Source: Extensimonas sp963708545 (GTDB lineage: Bacteria > Pseudomonadota > Gammaproteobacteria > Burkholderiales > Burkholderiaceae_C). Taken from it: a stretch of DNA of 64,000 nucleotides. A model generated the notes under the pieces. It searched no databases. It was not told where the DNA came from and saw only the letters and a list, made by a program, of their open reading frames with translations. The translations under genes were made by a program, and so were the position numbers. Positions 46,898 through 55,968 of this stretch are shown here, in pieces. The number at the start of each line of letters is the position of its first letter. Within the stretch, counting starts at the first letter, position 1. The DNA lies in contig CAVPUD010000082.1 of assembly GCA_963708545.1 (NCBI GenBank), forward strand, positions 1 to 64,000, given 5' to 3'.

Positions 46898-47476
46898 CTA
46901 CAAGGTCAGCGCGCCGGCACTCTTGCTCTTGCCCGCGCGCGCCGGCGGATTGCACAGGCCGCAGGTGTAGTGGCGCGCGTTTTCGTAGGGTTCGGTGATG
47001 AACTGCCCGCCGCATTGCCTGCAGGCGGTGCGCGTGAGCATGCCGGCATCGACGAACTTCACGAGGCGCCAAGCGCGCGTAAACGACAGCAGCGGCTCGA
47101 TTTGTGCCATGCGCATCTGCTCGTCGTAAAGGCGGTAGGCCTTGGTCAGCAGCTCCACCGCATCCAGGCTCACGCCCTTGGACAGGTACTCGTAGATGTT
47201 AAGGAACAGCGAGCTGTGGATGTTTTCCTGCCAAGTCAGGAACCAGTCGGTCGAAAACGGCAGCTGTCCCTTGGACGGGGACTTGCCCGCGATCTCCTTG
47301 TAGAGCCGGAGCAGGCGCTCGTAGGACAGCGTGGTTTCCGACTCCAGCACCTGCATGCGCGCGCCCATCTGGATCAGCATGGCCGCGCGCTCGATCTGGC
47401 GCGATTCGTCGAGCACGCTCTTGATGCTCATTTTTGCTTTTGTTTTGATAGCTGTATCGGTAACGGCGGCGGTCAT
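46898..47476 (-). CDS. flhC: Flagellar master regulator FlhC
   Basis: FlhC joins FlhD in the FlhD4C2 activator of early flagellar genes and supplies most DNA contact. The start at 47476 has AAAGGA upstream and gives 192 residues, but enteric FlhC ([25 protein letters not shown]) aligns from the internal Met16 (47431, MSIKSVLDESRQIERA), leaving a 15-residue N-terminal extension. Zinc-site Cys are visible in CRQCGGQF and CGLCNPP. The Lys/Ala-rich extension contains AGCTATCAAAA, part of the scattered family repeat. It follows flhD by 34 bases. Confidence 0.92.
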   Translation of the reverse strand: MTAAVTDTAIKTKAKMSIKSVLDESRQIERAAMLIQMGARMQVLESETTLSYERLLRLYKEIAGKSPSKGQLPFSTDWFLTWQENIHSSLFLNIYEYLSKGVSLDAVELLTKAYRLYDEQMRMAQIEPLLSFTRAWRLVKFVDAGMLTRTACRQCGGQFITEPYENARHYTCGLCNPPARAGKSKSAGALTL

Positions 47477-47510
47477 GGTGGCGTCCTTTGAGCAAAAATC
47501 TGGCGGAGAC

Positions 47511-47837
47511 TCAGAGCACTTCGGAGATGCGCCCTGCCATGAGGATGTTCGCGTGCAGGGTGTTGGTGGCGTCGCTCCCCGATTTTTTCTGCGTGTGGTT
47601 CGTGAGCAGGCTCCAGACCAGGTTGTCGTCGACACGGAAGCTGCAAAGAAGGGTGTTTCTCGAGGCCAGTTTGAGCACTTGCGCCGCCGAAAGCGATGCC
47701 AGAATATCGGCAGCGTCTTCGTTGATGCCCAGGCGGAACACGGCCTCGGCTTTGTCCTGGCGAATCAGGTTCTGCGCCAGCATCAGGTAGGTGAGGTTGG
47801 CTTCGCGGATTTCGGCGAGCAGTTGTTCGTTGGTCAT
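47511..47837 (-). CDS. flhD: Flagellar master regulator FlhD
   Basis: FlhD is the partner of FlhC. The start at 47837 (MTNEQLLAEIREANLTYLMLAQNLIR) follows AAAGGA and gives 108 residues; the longer open frame from 47870 lacks a site. The RQDKAEAVFRLGINEDAADILASLSAAQ segment (in parts) is the core family region. motAB, common next to flhDC in related genomes, are not beside it. Confidence 0.93.
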   Translation of the reverse strand: MTNEQLLAEIREANLTYLMLAQNLIRQDKAEAVFRLGINEDAADILASLSAAQVLKLASRNTLLCSFRVDDNLVWSLLTNHTQKKSGSDATNTLHANILMAGRISEVL

Positions 47838-47951
47838 GGCGGCAATCCTTTCAGGGCCGGATCGGTGCATGGCAGAAGTGCTATTGCGCGATCCGTTGAA
47901 ATGGATTGTGATTTCGCCCCAATCAAAAATTAAGTCGGCGTTTGGCGGTTT

Positions 47952-48000
47952 CGCATGTCAGTTTGTGCGCCTGGCTTTGTAGGGATTTGCCTGACATGCG
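47952..48000 (-). promoter_or_regulatory. Inverted repeat upstream of flhDC
   Basis: CGCATGTCAG (47952-47961) and CTGACATGCG (47991-48000) are a perfect 10-bp inverted pair separated by 29 bases. It lies between the sseA stop and the flhD start, about 115-165 bases before flhD. It could be an operator for flhDC or a structured leader; the loop is long for a terminator of sseA. Confidence 0.45.
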
Positions 48001-48085
48001 ATGCAGATCGTAGGCGCTCCTTTGCTCTTGGCGCGCCTGCTGCGTGCCAACCCACCGCATGGCCTTTGCGCCAAGGGATTCGTCT

Positions 48086-48949
48086 TCAGCCGCGCGCCAC
48101 GGGCCGGGCGGGATCGCTGCACCATTCGCTCCAGCTGCCCGCGAAAAGGGCCGTCTGCCCGAGCCCGGCCACTTCCATCGCGAGCAGGTTTGGGATCGCG
48201 CTCACGCCGCTGCCGCAGTAGTGCACCACGCTCGCGGGCGCGCGGTTTTCCAGCAGCGCCTCGAATTCGGCACGCAGCTGGGCCGCGGGTTTGAAGCGGC
48301 CGTCGTCCTGAAAATTGAGCATGAACGGGCGGTTCAGCGCACCCGGAATGTGCCCTGCGACGGGATCGAGTGGCTCGACTTCACCGCGGTAGCGCGGCGT
48401 GGCGCGCGCATCGATGAGGGTTTGCGTAGGCTGGCCCAGCGCCGCCAGCACCTCGGCTGCGCTGACCAGGCGGCGCAGAGGAGGGCCTGGGACGAACGAC
48501 GTGGGATCGGGCGCAGGCTCGGGGCCGCTGCGCACTGCGCCGCCCGCGGCTTGCCAGGCTTGCAGGCCACCGTCGAGTACGGCTACGGCTTCGTGTCCGA
48601 GCCACTTCAGCATCCACCACAGGCGCCCGCAAAAGTTCGCGCCGTTGCGGTCATAGACGACGACTTGCATGTTGCGGTGCAGGCCCCGGCGCGCGAGCCA
48701 GTCGGCGAAGACCTCACGCAGCGGCAGCGGGTGGCGCCCACCCGAGGCGTGCGGCTGCTGCGGCGCGGCGCTCAGGTCATGGTCCAGGTGCGCGTAGTGC
48801 GCGCCGGGGATGTGCGCCGCGCGGTACTGCTGCGCGCCCGCCTCAGGCTGCGCGAGGTCGAAGCTGCAGTCGAAGAGCAAAAGCGGTGCGCCGCTGGCTT
48901 GCAGGGTTTGCAGCTCGGCGGCGCTGATGAGGGTGGTGTGGACTGGCAT
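48086..48949 (-). CDS. sseA: Sulfurtransferase, 3-mercaptopyruvate or thiosulfate type
   Basis: A 287-residue protein of two rhodanese domains. The catalytic loop in the second is CGSGVSA (VVHYCGSGVSAIPN), close to the CG[ST]GVT loop of 3-mercaptopyruvate sulfurtransferases rather than the CRKGVT loop of thiosulfate enzymes. The first domain has LLLFDCSFDLAQPEAG and AHIPGAHYAHLDHDLS. Likely cytoplasmic; no signal. Stands alone between flhD and an inverted-repeat element. Confidence 0.88.
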   Translation of the reverse strand: MPVHTTLISAAELQTLQASGAPLLLFDCSFDLAQPEAGAQQYRAAHIPGAHYAHLDHDLSAAPQQPHASGGRHPLPLREVFADWLARRGLHRNMQVVVYDRNGANFCGRLWWMLKWLGHEAVAVLDGGLQAWQAAGGAVRSGPEPAPDPTSFVPGPPLRRLVSAAEVLAALGQPTQTLIDARATPRYRGEVEPLDPVAGHIPGALNRPFMLNFQDDGRFKPAAQLRAEFEALLENRAPASVVHYCGSGVSAIPNLLAMEVAGLGQTALFAGSWSEWCSDPARPVARG

Positions 48950-49007
48950 GTCGAGGCTCCTGTGTGTACGGCCGTCGCTGTGCGCCGGCGCGGCCAGAAA
49001 TCATCCA

Positions 49008-49116
49008 AAATCCGGCAGTTGAGCGCGCCCGCCCGATGGGTGCGTCTCGCAGCGTGAAAAATCATTCGAAGAATCAAAGCGATGCAGACAAAATGCAGCG
49101 CTCAACTGCCGGATTT
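49008..49116. repeat. 109-bp element with perfect 19-bp inverted ends
   Basis: AAATCCGGCAGTTGAGCGC (49008-49026) is repeated in inverted form at 49098-49116. The 71-base centre has no open frame. No target duplication was recognised. It occupies much of the 321-base gap between sseA and the Rieske gene; the rest of the gap holds the terminator at 49211-49250 and nothing else seen. Confidence 0.7.
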
Positions 49117-49210
49117 GGGGTCAAAAGACAAGAGGGATGGTGCGCCCGCCGCCACGGCACCAAGAGCGCGGCGGCGATCATTCGGGCGGCTTGCATGGCC
49201 CCAGATCATG

Positions 49211-49250
49211 AATAAAAAACGGCCTGCGCGCTTGCTGGATGCGCGCAGGC
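49211..49250 (-). terminator. Rho-independent terminator of the Rieske gene
   Basis: On the minus strand GCCTGCGCGC and GCGCGCAGGC (10 bp, 9-base loop) are followed by GTTTTTTATTC. It lies 21 bases beyond the stop of the oxygenase gene. Confidence 0.85.
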
Positions 49251-49270
49251 AGCTATCGTTTAAGTAGCTT

Positions 49271-50407
49271 TCAAGCGGTGATGCTCATGCCCATCATGCG
49301 CCGGTACCACTCGTGGAAGTGCTGCATGCCGTCTTCCATGGGGCTTTGGTAGGGGCCGACTTCGTTTTCGCCGCGCGCAAGCAGCGCCTTGCGGCCCGCG
49401 TCCATGCGCTCGGCGATTTCGTCGTCCTCGATGCAGGTTTCCATGTAGGCGGCCTGCTGCGCCTCGACGAATTCGCGCTCGAAGGCGACGATTTCCTCGG
49501 GGTAGTAGAACTCCACCATGTTCAGCGTTTTGTCTGGGCTGATCGGGTGCACGGTGGAGACGGTGAGCACGTGCGGGTACCACTCGATCATGATGTGCGG
49601 GTAGTACGTGAGCCAGATTGCGCCGCGCTCGGGCATCTTGCCGTTGCGGTACTTGAGCAGCACCTCGTGCCACTTCTTGTAAACGTCCGAGCCGGGCCGC
49701 CCGAAGGTCGCGGCCACGCCCACGGTCTGCACCGAGAAGTTCGCGCGGAACTCCCAGCGCAGATCGTCGCAGGTGACGAAGTTGCCCAGGCCCGGGTGGA
49801 ACGGGCCGACGTGGTAGTCCTCGAGATAGACCTCGATGAAGGTCTTCCAGTTGTAGTTGCACTCGTGCAGTTCGACGCGGTCGAGCGCGTAGCCGCTGAA
49901 GGCTAGCTCGGCACGCGGGCCGAGCTGCGCGAGGTCGGCGGCTATGTCGCGCCCGTTGTCTTCGAACAGCAGGCCGTTCCATGCACGCAGCGGGTAATTG
50001 CGCAGGTTCAGGCACGGGTCTTGCGCAAAGTGCGGGGCCCCGAGCAGTGCACCCTGCGCGCTGTACGTCCAGCGGTGCAGCGGACACACGATGTTGCCGC
50101 CGGCGCTGCCTTTTTGTTGCGTGTAAAGCGATCCGCGTCCCTGCAGCATCACCGCCTGCCGGTGGCGGCAGACGTTCGAGACCAGTTGCACCTGCCCTTG
50201 CGCATCGCGCACCAGCGCACGGCCGCCGTTTTCCTGCGGCAAAGTGTAGTAGTCGCCCGCATTCGGGACGCAGAGTTCGTGCCCCACATAGCGGGGCCCA
50301 GGCTGAAAGATGCGCTCCAGCTCGCGCTGGAACAGCGCCTTGTCGAAATAGCTGGAAACTGGTAGTTGGCTTGCGGCCTGCTGCAGTCGAAGACTTAAAT
50401 CAGACAT
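49271..50407 (-). CDS. Rieske non-haem iron oxygenase, alpha subunit
   Basis: A 378-residue ring-hydroxylating-type oxygenase. The Rieske [2Fe-2S] ligands are Cys80, His82, Cys108 and His111 (CRHR and CPLHRW); the spacing between the pairs is longer than usual because of a QQKGSAGGN insert. The mononuclear iron site is in FIEVYLEDYHVGPFHPGL with two His. No ferredoxin or reductase gene is adjacent, so its electron donor lies elsewhere. Substrate unknown; choline, carnitine-like or aromatic compounds are possible. Downstream of the AcoR-like regulator gene on the same strand. Confidence 0.85.
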   Translation of the reverse strand: MSDLSLRLQQAASQLPVSSYFDKALFQRELERIFQPGPRYVGHELCVPNAGDYYTLPQENGGRALVRDAQGQVQLVSNVCRHRQAVMLQGRGSLYTQQKGSAGGNIVCPLHRWTYSAQGALLGAPHFAQDPCLNLRNYPLRAWNGLLFEDNGRDIAADLAQLGPRAELAFSGYALDRVELHECNYNWKTFIEVYLEDYHVGPFHPGLGNFVTCDDLRWEFRANFSVQTVGVAATFGRPGSDVYKKWHEVLLKYRNGKMPERGAIWLTYYPHIMIEWYPHVLTVSTVHPISPDKTLNMVEFYYPEEIVAFEREFVEAQQAAYMETCIEDDEIAERMDAGRKALLARGENEVGPYQSPMEDGMQHFHEWYRRMMGMSITA

Positions 50408-50599
50408 GGGTGACCTGACCTAAAGACTCCCCACAGGGAGGATGCGCCGTGCATCTGGACAATGAAACCAGCGGGAGCAAAGCTACCCCTGCCGGAAGGG
50501 GATGGGATTGTAGCGAGCGGGGTTATTTGCGGGGTGATTCCCGCAGGCCCCATGCGTGAATTGACGCGCGGCAACAGCGTTTGGCGCGTGCAGAGGCGG

Positions 50600-51802
50600 C
50601 TACGGCTTCTTTGTGTTGCCGAGCTTGCGATAGACCGTGGCCCGGCTGATGCCCAGGGCGCGCGCCGCCTGCGCGACGTTGCCGCGCGCGACCCAGACGG
50701 CCTGGCGGATCAGCGCCGTTTCGGTTTCGCGCAGCGGCGCGGACACGTGCGTTGCGGTTTCTGTGGTTTCGGCGCTGGCACCAGATGTGTCGGGTGGTAC
50801 CGTAAGCGCGACGAGCGTGCGTCGGGGCGCGGCCGGCAGTGCCAGGCCGTGCAGGCGCAGGCCGGACCACAGGGGTAGTTCGAGCGGCACGGGCCCGTGG
50901 CGCGCGGCTTGCCGAGCCGCACCCAGCAACATGCCCCAAGGCAGCGCGCAGAGCTGGCTCCAGTGCAAGGCGGTGCCTGGCGGCAATGGGGGCAGCGGCA
51001 TGAGCTGCCGCGCCACGCCGTTGCAGCCGAGCAACTGGCCGTCGGCGTCGAATGCGAGCAGGCCGTCGCCCTCGCCACCGAGCGGGCTGCCGGGCCAGTT
51101 CACGCGCAGCAGCAGCGCGTGCGCTTGCTGCAGCAGCAGCGCGTCTTCGATCGCGCGTGCCGAGCGCGCTGCGAGATGGCGCAGCTCAGGGCGTTCGGGC
51201 ACATCGACGCCCGTCAGGTCGAGCATGCCCATGCAGCGCCCCCAAGGGTCGAACAGTGGTGCGCCGGCGCAGCTGTAGCACGTGTTGTCCTCGAAAAAGT
51301 GCTCGCCGCGGTGCAGCCACACGGCTTGCTGCTCGGTCAGCGCCGCGCCTATGGCCGCGGTGCCCACGGCAGCCTCGGACAGGTCTATGCCCACACGCCC
51401 GATGGCGCGGGCGCGCGGGTCGCCGTCCGAGGGCTGACCTTGCAGGCCCTGCACCGCGAGCACGATGCCGCGCGCGTCGGTCAGCAGCGCGAAGTAGCGC
51501 ATGCCGGTGATGGTGCGCGCGAGCTGTTCGAGCACGGGGCGGGCTGCTTGCAGCAGGTCGTGGTGCTGCTCGTGAACGCGGCGCAATGTGGCGGCGCCCA
51601 CGGGGTCGAACACCACGCGCTGCGTCGGCTGGAGCCCGCTGGCGAGGCAGCGCTGCCACGAGCGCGCGAGCCACGGCTCCAGGCCCGCGGCCGCGGCCAG
51701 CAGGGCAGTGGCATGTGCGCCATGCGCGTCGTGCAGCGCCTGGCGTGCCTGCGCGACGAGCGCGAGGCGATCGGTGGACGCTGGCGGGACGGTGACGGGC
51801 AT
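50600..51802 (-). CDS. AcoR-like regulator without the AAA+ domain
   Basis: A 400-residue protein. The N-terminal part resembles AcoR-type sensor regions, with a GAF domain (about residues 60-205) including AIGRVGIDLSEAAVGTAAIGAAL and a conserved HFFEDNTCYSCAGAPLFDP (in parts). A short PAS-like region follows, and the C terminus is a Fis-type helix-turn-helix (AVWVARGNVAQAARALGISRATVYRKL). The sigma54-activating ATPase (GAFTGA and Walker motifs) is missing, so it cannot work as a classical sigma54 activator. It is upstream of the Rieske gene and divergent from coxS. Confidence 0.82.
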   Translation of the reverse strand: MPVTVPPASTDRLALVAQARQALHDAHGAHATALLAAAAGLEPWLARSWQRCLASGLQPTQRVVFDPVGAATLRRVHEQHHDLLQAARPVLEQLARTITGMRYFALLTDARGIVLAVQGLQGQPSDGDPRARAIGRVGIDLSEAAVGTAAIGAALTEQQAVWLHRGEHFFEDNTCYSCAGAPLFDPWGRCMGMLDLTGVDVPERPELRHLAARSARAIEDALLLQQAHALLLRVNWPGSPLGGEGDGLLAFDADGQLLGCNGVARQLMPLPPLPPGTALHWSQLCALPWGMLLGAARQAARHGPVPLELPLWSGLRLHGLALPAAPRRTLVALTVPPDTSGASAETTETATHVSAPLRETETALIRQAVWVARGNVAQAARALGISRATVYRKLGNTKKP

Positions 51803-51822
51803 CCGAGCCTCTGGAATGTGAA

Positions 51823-51905
51823 CTGGACTTACGCAAACAAGGATGCAGCGAGGTGTTTTGCCATGGGGCGAACGCCTTGCCTAACCCCGATTTGCGTAAG
51901 TTGTG
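51823..51905. mobile_element. 83-bp miniature inverted-repeat element, copy 1
   Basis: Ends are CTGGACTTACGCAAA and TTTGCGTAAGTTGTG, inverted repeats of each other with few mismatches. Flanked by GTGAA on both sides (51818-51822 and 51906-51910), a 5-bp target duplication. It lies between the AcoR-like gene and coxS. No coding capacity. Other copies are at 56031-56113 and 60429-60511, all 83 bp. Confidence 0.92.
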
Positions 51906-51914
51906 GTGAAGTGC

Positions 51915-51955
51915 GCGGCTGGGCAGCAGGGCGGGGGAAGATGATGCCCAGCCGC
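51915..51955. promoter_or_regulatory. Dyad upstream of coxS, possible operator
   Basis: GCGGCTGGGCA (51915-51925) and TGCCCAGCCGC (51945-51955) are a perfect 11-bp inverted pair 19 bases apart, in the 293-base gap between the divergent AcoR-like regulator and coxS. The position fits an operator for that regulator; a stem-loop in the RNA is an alternative. Confidence 0.45.
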
Positions 51956-52095
51956 ATCGTGCCGCATGTCGCATTTTGAGAATATCCGCGCGGGGCCCAA
52001 GGAAATTCAGGGTTTTCCCCAAAAAACGGCGCACGGACGCGACCCACAATGCCATTCGATCCACCCCATCCCACCCGCTTCGAGGAGACCAACCG

Positions 52096-52563
<468 letters not shown>

Positions 52564-52739
52564 ACCCAGATGGTCCATGAGGCGGTGCTACGCACCTACG
52601 CGGGTGCTGGCGGACGGCTGACGGTCATTTCGGCCGCGGCTTCGGCGTCCATGGCATCGGCCATGGACTTCTCACTCGCGACCAAACTGCCTCGCCAGCC
52701 GCCTCGCCATCATCCCGCGTCCTCATAAACCATCTGGGT
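52564..52739. mobile_element. 176-bp inverted-end element between coxS and coxL
   Basis: Ends read ACCCAGATGGTCCATGAGG and the inverted CCTCATAAACCATCTGGGT, matching at 17 of 19 positions. TGA flanks both sides (52561-52563, the coxS stop, and 52740-52742), a possible 3-bp target duplication. In the middle TCCATGGC and GCCATGGA (52648-52667) form an 8-bp stem. It separates coxS from coxL by 214 bases, where such genes are normally almost contiguous. Confidence 0.72.
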
Positions 52740-52777
52740 TGAACCCGCCCGCCATCATTCTTTCGAGGAGATCAGAC

Positions 52778-55165
52778 ATGGGAGCTTCCGACTTTTCCCG
52801 CCTGCCGCACATCGGCGAATCCGTGCGCCGCAAAGAGGACTACCGCTTCCTCACGGGCGCGGGCCAATACACCGACGACATCACGCTGGCCGCGCAAAGC
52901 TACGCCGTGTTCCTGCGTTCGCCGCATGCGCACGCCAAAATCAACCGCATCAATATTGATGCCGCCAAGGCCGCGCCCGGCGTGCTCGCCGTGTTCACGG
53001 GCGCTGACATGGCCGCCGACAAGATCAACGGCCTGCCCTGCGGCTGGCTCATCACGAGCACCGACGGCCAGCCCATGAAGGAGCCCGCGCACCCCATCCT
53101 GGCGCAGGGCAAGGTGCGCCACGTGGGCGACCAGGTGGCCATGGTGGTGGCGCTCACGCAGCAGCAGGCGCGCGACGCGGCCGAGCTCATAGAGGTCGAT
53201 TACGACGTGCTGCCCGCCGTGGTCAACGTGGCCGACGCCGCGGCGGGCGCGGTGCCCGGCGCCGTGGTGCACGACGAGGCGCCCGACAACCGCTGCTTCC
53301 AGTGGGCCATAGGCGACAAGGCCGCGGTCGATGCGGCTTTTGCGAGCGCCGCGCACGTCACGCGCCTGGACCTCGTGAACAACCGCCTGATCCCCAATGC
53401 CATGGAGCCGCGCGCGGCGATCGGCGCGTACAACCGCGCGAGCGACGAATACACGCTCTACGTGGCGAACCAGAACCCGCACGTCGAGCGCCTGCTGCTC
53501 ACGGCCTTCGTGATGGGCCTGCCCGAGCACAAGGTGCGCGTGATCGCGCCCGACGTGGGCGGCGGCTTCGGCTCCAAAATTTATCTCTACGCCGAGGACG
53601 TGTGCGTGACCTGGGCCGCGAAAAAGCTCAACCGCAGCGTCAAATGGGTGGCCGAGCGCAGCGAATCCTTCGTGAGCGACGCGCACGGGCGCGACCACGT
53701 GAGCCACGCCGAGATGGCCATGGACAAGGACGGCAAGTTCCTCGCGCTGCGCGTGCACACGCACGCCAACCTGGGTGCCTACCTTTCGACCTTCTCCACG
53801 GTGGTGCCCACCATCCTGTACGCCACGCTGCTCGCGGGCCAGTACGGCACGCCGCAGATTTTTGCGCAGGTCGATGGCTGGTTCACCCACACCGTGCCCG
53901 TCGATGCCTACCGCGGCGCGGGCCGGCCCGAGGCGACGTACTTGATCGAGCGCCTGGTGTCACGCTGCGCCTGGGAGCTGGGCCTGTCGCAGGACGAGAT
54001 CCGCAAGCGCAACTTCGTCACGCAGTTCCCCTACCAGACGCCGGTGGCGCTGCAGTACGACACGGGCGACTTCCACGCCTGCATGAACAAGGCGCAGGAG
54101 CTCGCCGACGTGGCCAGCTTCGAAGCGCGCCGCGCCGCGAGCGCCGCCAAAGGTTTGCTGCGGGGCATAGGCTACAGCAGCTACATCGAAGCCTGCGGCC
54201 TCGCGCCGAGCAACATCGCGGGGGCGCTGGGGGCGCGCGCCGGCCTGTTCGAGGCCGGCGAGGTGCGCGTGCACCCCACGGGCAGCGTGACGGTGTTCAC
54301 CGGCTCGCACAGCCACGGCCAGGGGCACGAAACCACCTTCGCGCAGGTGGTGGCAGCGCGCCTGGGCATTCCGGTCGAAAACGTCGATATCGTGCACGGC
54401 GACACCGGGCGCGTGCCTTTCGGCATGGGCACCTACGGCTCGCGCTCGCTCAGCGTGGGCGGCTCGGCGATCATGAAGGCGCTCGACAAGATCGAGGCCA
54501 AGGCCAAGAAGATCGCCGCGCACTTGCTCGAGGCGAGCGACGCCGACATCGACTTCCAGGGCGGCGAATTCACCGTGCGCGGCACCGACAAAAAAATCCC
54601 TTTCGCGCAGGTCGCGCTCACGGCCTACGTGCCGCACAACTACCCGCTCGACAAGCTCGAGCCGGGCCTGAACGAAACCGCGTTCTACGACCCGACCAAC
54701 TTCACCTTCCCCGCGGGCACCTATATCTGCGAGGTCGAGGTGGACCCGGCCACGGGCGCCACGCGCGTCGATCGCTTCACCGCGGTCGATGACTTCGGCG
54801 TGATCATCAACCCCATGATCGTCGAAGGCCAGGTGCACGGCGGGCTGGTGCAGGGCATTGGCCAGGCGCTGCTCGAAAACTGCGTCTATGACCGCGAAAC
54901 CGGCCAGCTGCTCACGGGCAGCTATATGGACTACGCGATGCCGCGCGCGGACGACTTCCCCAACTTCCAGCTCGGCCACGTGTGCACGCCCTGCACGCAC
55001 AACCCGCTGGGCTCCAAGGGCTGCGGCGAGGCCGGCGCGATCGGCTCGCCGCCCGCTGTCATCAACGCCGTGCTCGACGCCCTGCGGCCCCTGGGCGTCA
55101 AAGACTTCGACATGCCCGCATCGCCGCACCGCGTGTGGCAAGCCATCCAGAACGCCAAAGCCTGA
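52778..55165 (+). CDS. coxL: Molybdenum hydroxylase large subunit, form II CoxL-like
   Basis: The 795-residue subunit holds the molybdopterin cytosine dinucleotide centre. The active-site loop is AYRGAGR (residues 377-383), the form II motif; form I carbon monoxide dehydrogenases have AYxCSFR, with the Cys that binds copper, and that Cys is absent. Other motifs are APDVGGGFGSK and GSHSHGQGHETTFAQV, and a C-terminal GCGEAGAIGSPPAVINAV. The start at 52778 follows CGAGGAG. CO oxidation is unproven for form II; the substrate is unknown. Confidence 0.9.
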   Translation: MGASDFSRLPHIGESVRRKEDYRFLTGAGQYTDDITLAAQSYAVFLRSPHAHAKINRINIDAAKAAPGVLAVFTGADMAADKINGLPCGWLITSTDGQPMKEPAHPILAQGKVRHVGDQVAMVVALTQQQARDAAELIEVDYDVLPAVVNVADAAAGAVPGAVVHDEAPDNRCFQWAIGDKAAVDAAFASAAHVTRLDLVNNRLIPNAMEPRAAIGAYNRASDEYTLYVANQNPHVERLLLTAFVMGLPEHKVRVIAPDVGGGFGSKIYLYAEDVCVTWAAKKLNRSVKWVAERSESFVSDAHGRDHVSHAEMAMDKDGKFLALRVHTHANLGAYLSTFSTVVPTILYATLLAGQYGTPQIFAQVDGWFTHTVPVDAYRGAGRPEATYLIERLVSRCAWELGLSQDEIRKRNFVTQFPYQTPVALQYDTGDFHACMNKAQELADVASFEARRAASAAKGLLRGIGYSSYIEACGLAPSNIAGALGARAGLFEAGEVRVHPTGSVTVFTGSHSHGQGHETTFAQVVAARLGIPVENVDIVHGDTGRVPFGMGTYGSRSLSVGGSAIMKALDKIEAKAKKIAAHLLEASDADIDFQGGEFTVRGTDKKIPFAQVALTAYVPHNYPLDKLEPGLNETAFYDPTNFTFPAGTYICEVEVDPATGATRVDRFTAVDDFGVIINPMIVEGQVHGGLVQGIGQALLENCVYDRETGQLLTGSYMDYAMPRADDFPNFQLGHVCTPCTHNPLGSKGCGEAGAIGSPPAVINAVLDALRPLGVKDFDMPASPHRVWQAIQNAKA

Positions 55166-55176
55166 GGAGAACCCGC

Positions 55177-55968
55177 ATGTACGCCTTCACCTACGAAACC
55201 CCCGCCAGCGTGGCCGAGGCAGCCAGTCTGGCCGCGGCCGGCGGCAAACCCATCGCCGGCGGGCAGAGCCTGCTGCCCTCGATGCGCCTGCGCCTGGCCA
55301 ACCCGGGGCAGATCATCGACCTCAACGGCATCGCCGAACTCGCCGGCATCCGCCGCGAGGGCGAGGCGTTGCGCATAGGCGCCATGACGCGCCACATGGA
55401 CGTGGCCGCGAGTGCCGAAGTGCAGTCGGCCATCCCTGCGCTGGCGCACCTTGCCGCGCACATCGGCGACCGCCAGGTGCGCGCGCGCGGCACGCTGGGC
55501 GGCTCGGTGGCCAACAACGACCCCGCGGCCTGCTACCCCAGCGCCGTGCTGGGCCTGGGCGCCACGGTCATCACGAACCGGCGCGAGATCGCCGCGGACG
55601 ACTTCTTCCTCGGCATGTACGCCACGGCGCTCGATGAAGGCGAACTCATCACCGCGATCCGCTTCCCCATCCCGCAGCGCGCGGCCTACCTCAAGTTCAA
55701 GCAGCCGGCCTCGCGCTTTTCGCTCGTGGGCGTGTTCGCGGCGCAGACCGCGGGCGGCGTGCGTGTGGCTATCACGGGCGCGGCCGGCTGCGTGTTCCGC
55801 CACGCTGGGTTGGAGGCGGCGCTGAACCAGCGCTTCACGCCCGAATCCGCGGCCGCAGTGAAAATCGACGCGAGCGAACTCAACGCCGACATCCACGCCA
55901 GCGCCGAATATCGCGCGCAGCTCATCAGCGTGCTGACGCAGCGTGCCGTGGCGCAGATGCTGGGGTGA
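55177..55968 (+). CDS. coxM: Molybdenum hydroxylase FAD subunit (CoxM-like)
   Basis: The 263-residue flavin subunit has the FAD motifs AGGQSLLPSMRLRLA and GTLGGSVANNDPAACYPS in order. Start at 55177, 11 bases after coxL, with GAGGAG. The TGA stop (55966-55968) is duplicated at the far end of the repeat that follows, as with flgG and coxS. Confidence 0.93.
   Translation: MYAFTYETPASVAEAASLAAAGGKPIAGGQSLLPSMRLRLANPGQIIDLNGIAELAGIRREGEALRIGAMTRHMDVAASAEVQSAIPALAHLAAHIGDRQVRARGTLGGSVANNDPAACYPSAVLGLGATVITNRREIAADDFFLGMYATALDEGELITAIRFPIPQRAAYLKFKQPASRFSLVGVFAAQTAGGVRVAITGAAGCVFRHAGLEAALNQRFTPESAAAVKIDASELNADIHASAEYRAQLISVLTQRAVAQMLG

Noticed and set aside
52778..55165. Annotation of CoxL as a carbon monoxide dehydrogenase.
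   Set aside because: The active-site loop is AYRGAGR without the copper-binding Cys, so only a form II molybdenum hydroxylase of unknown substrate is supported.
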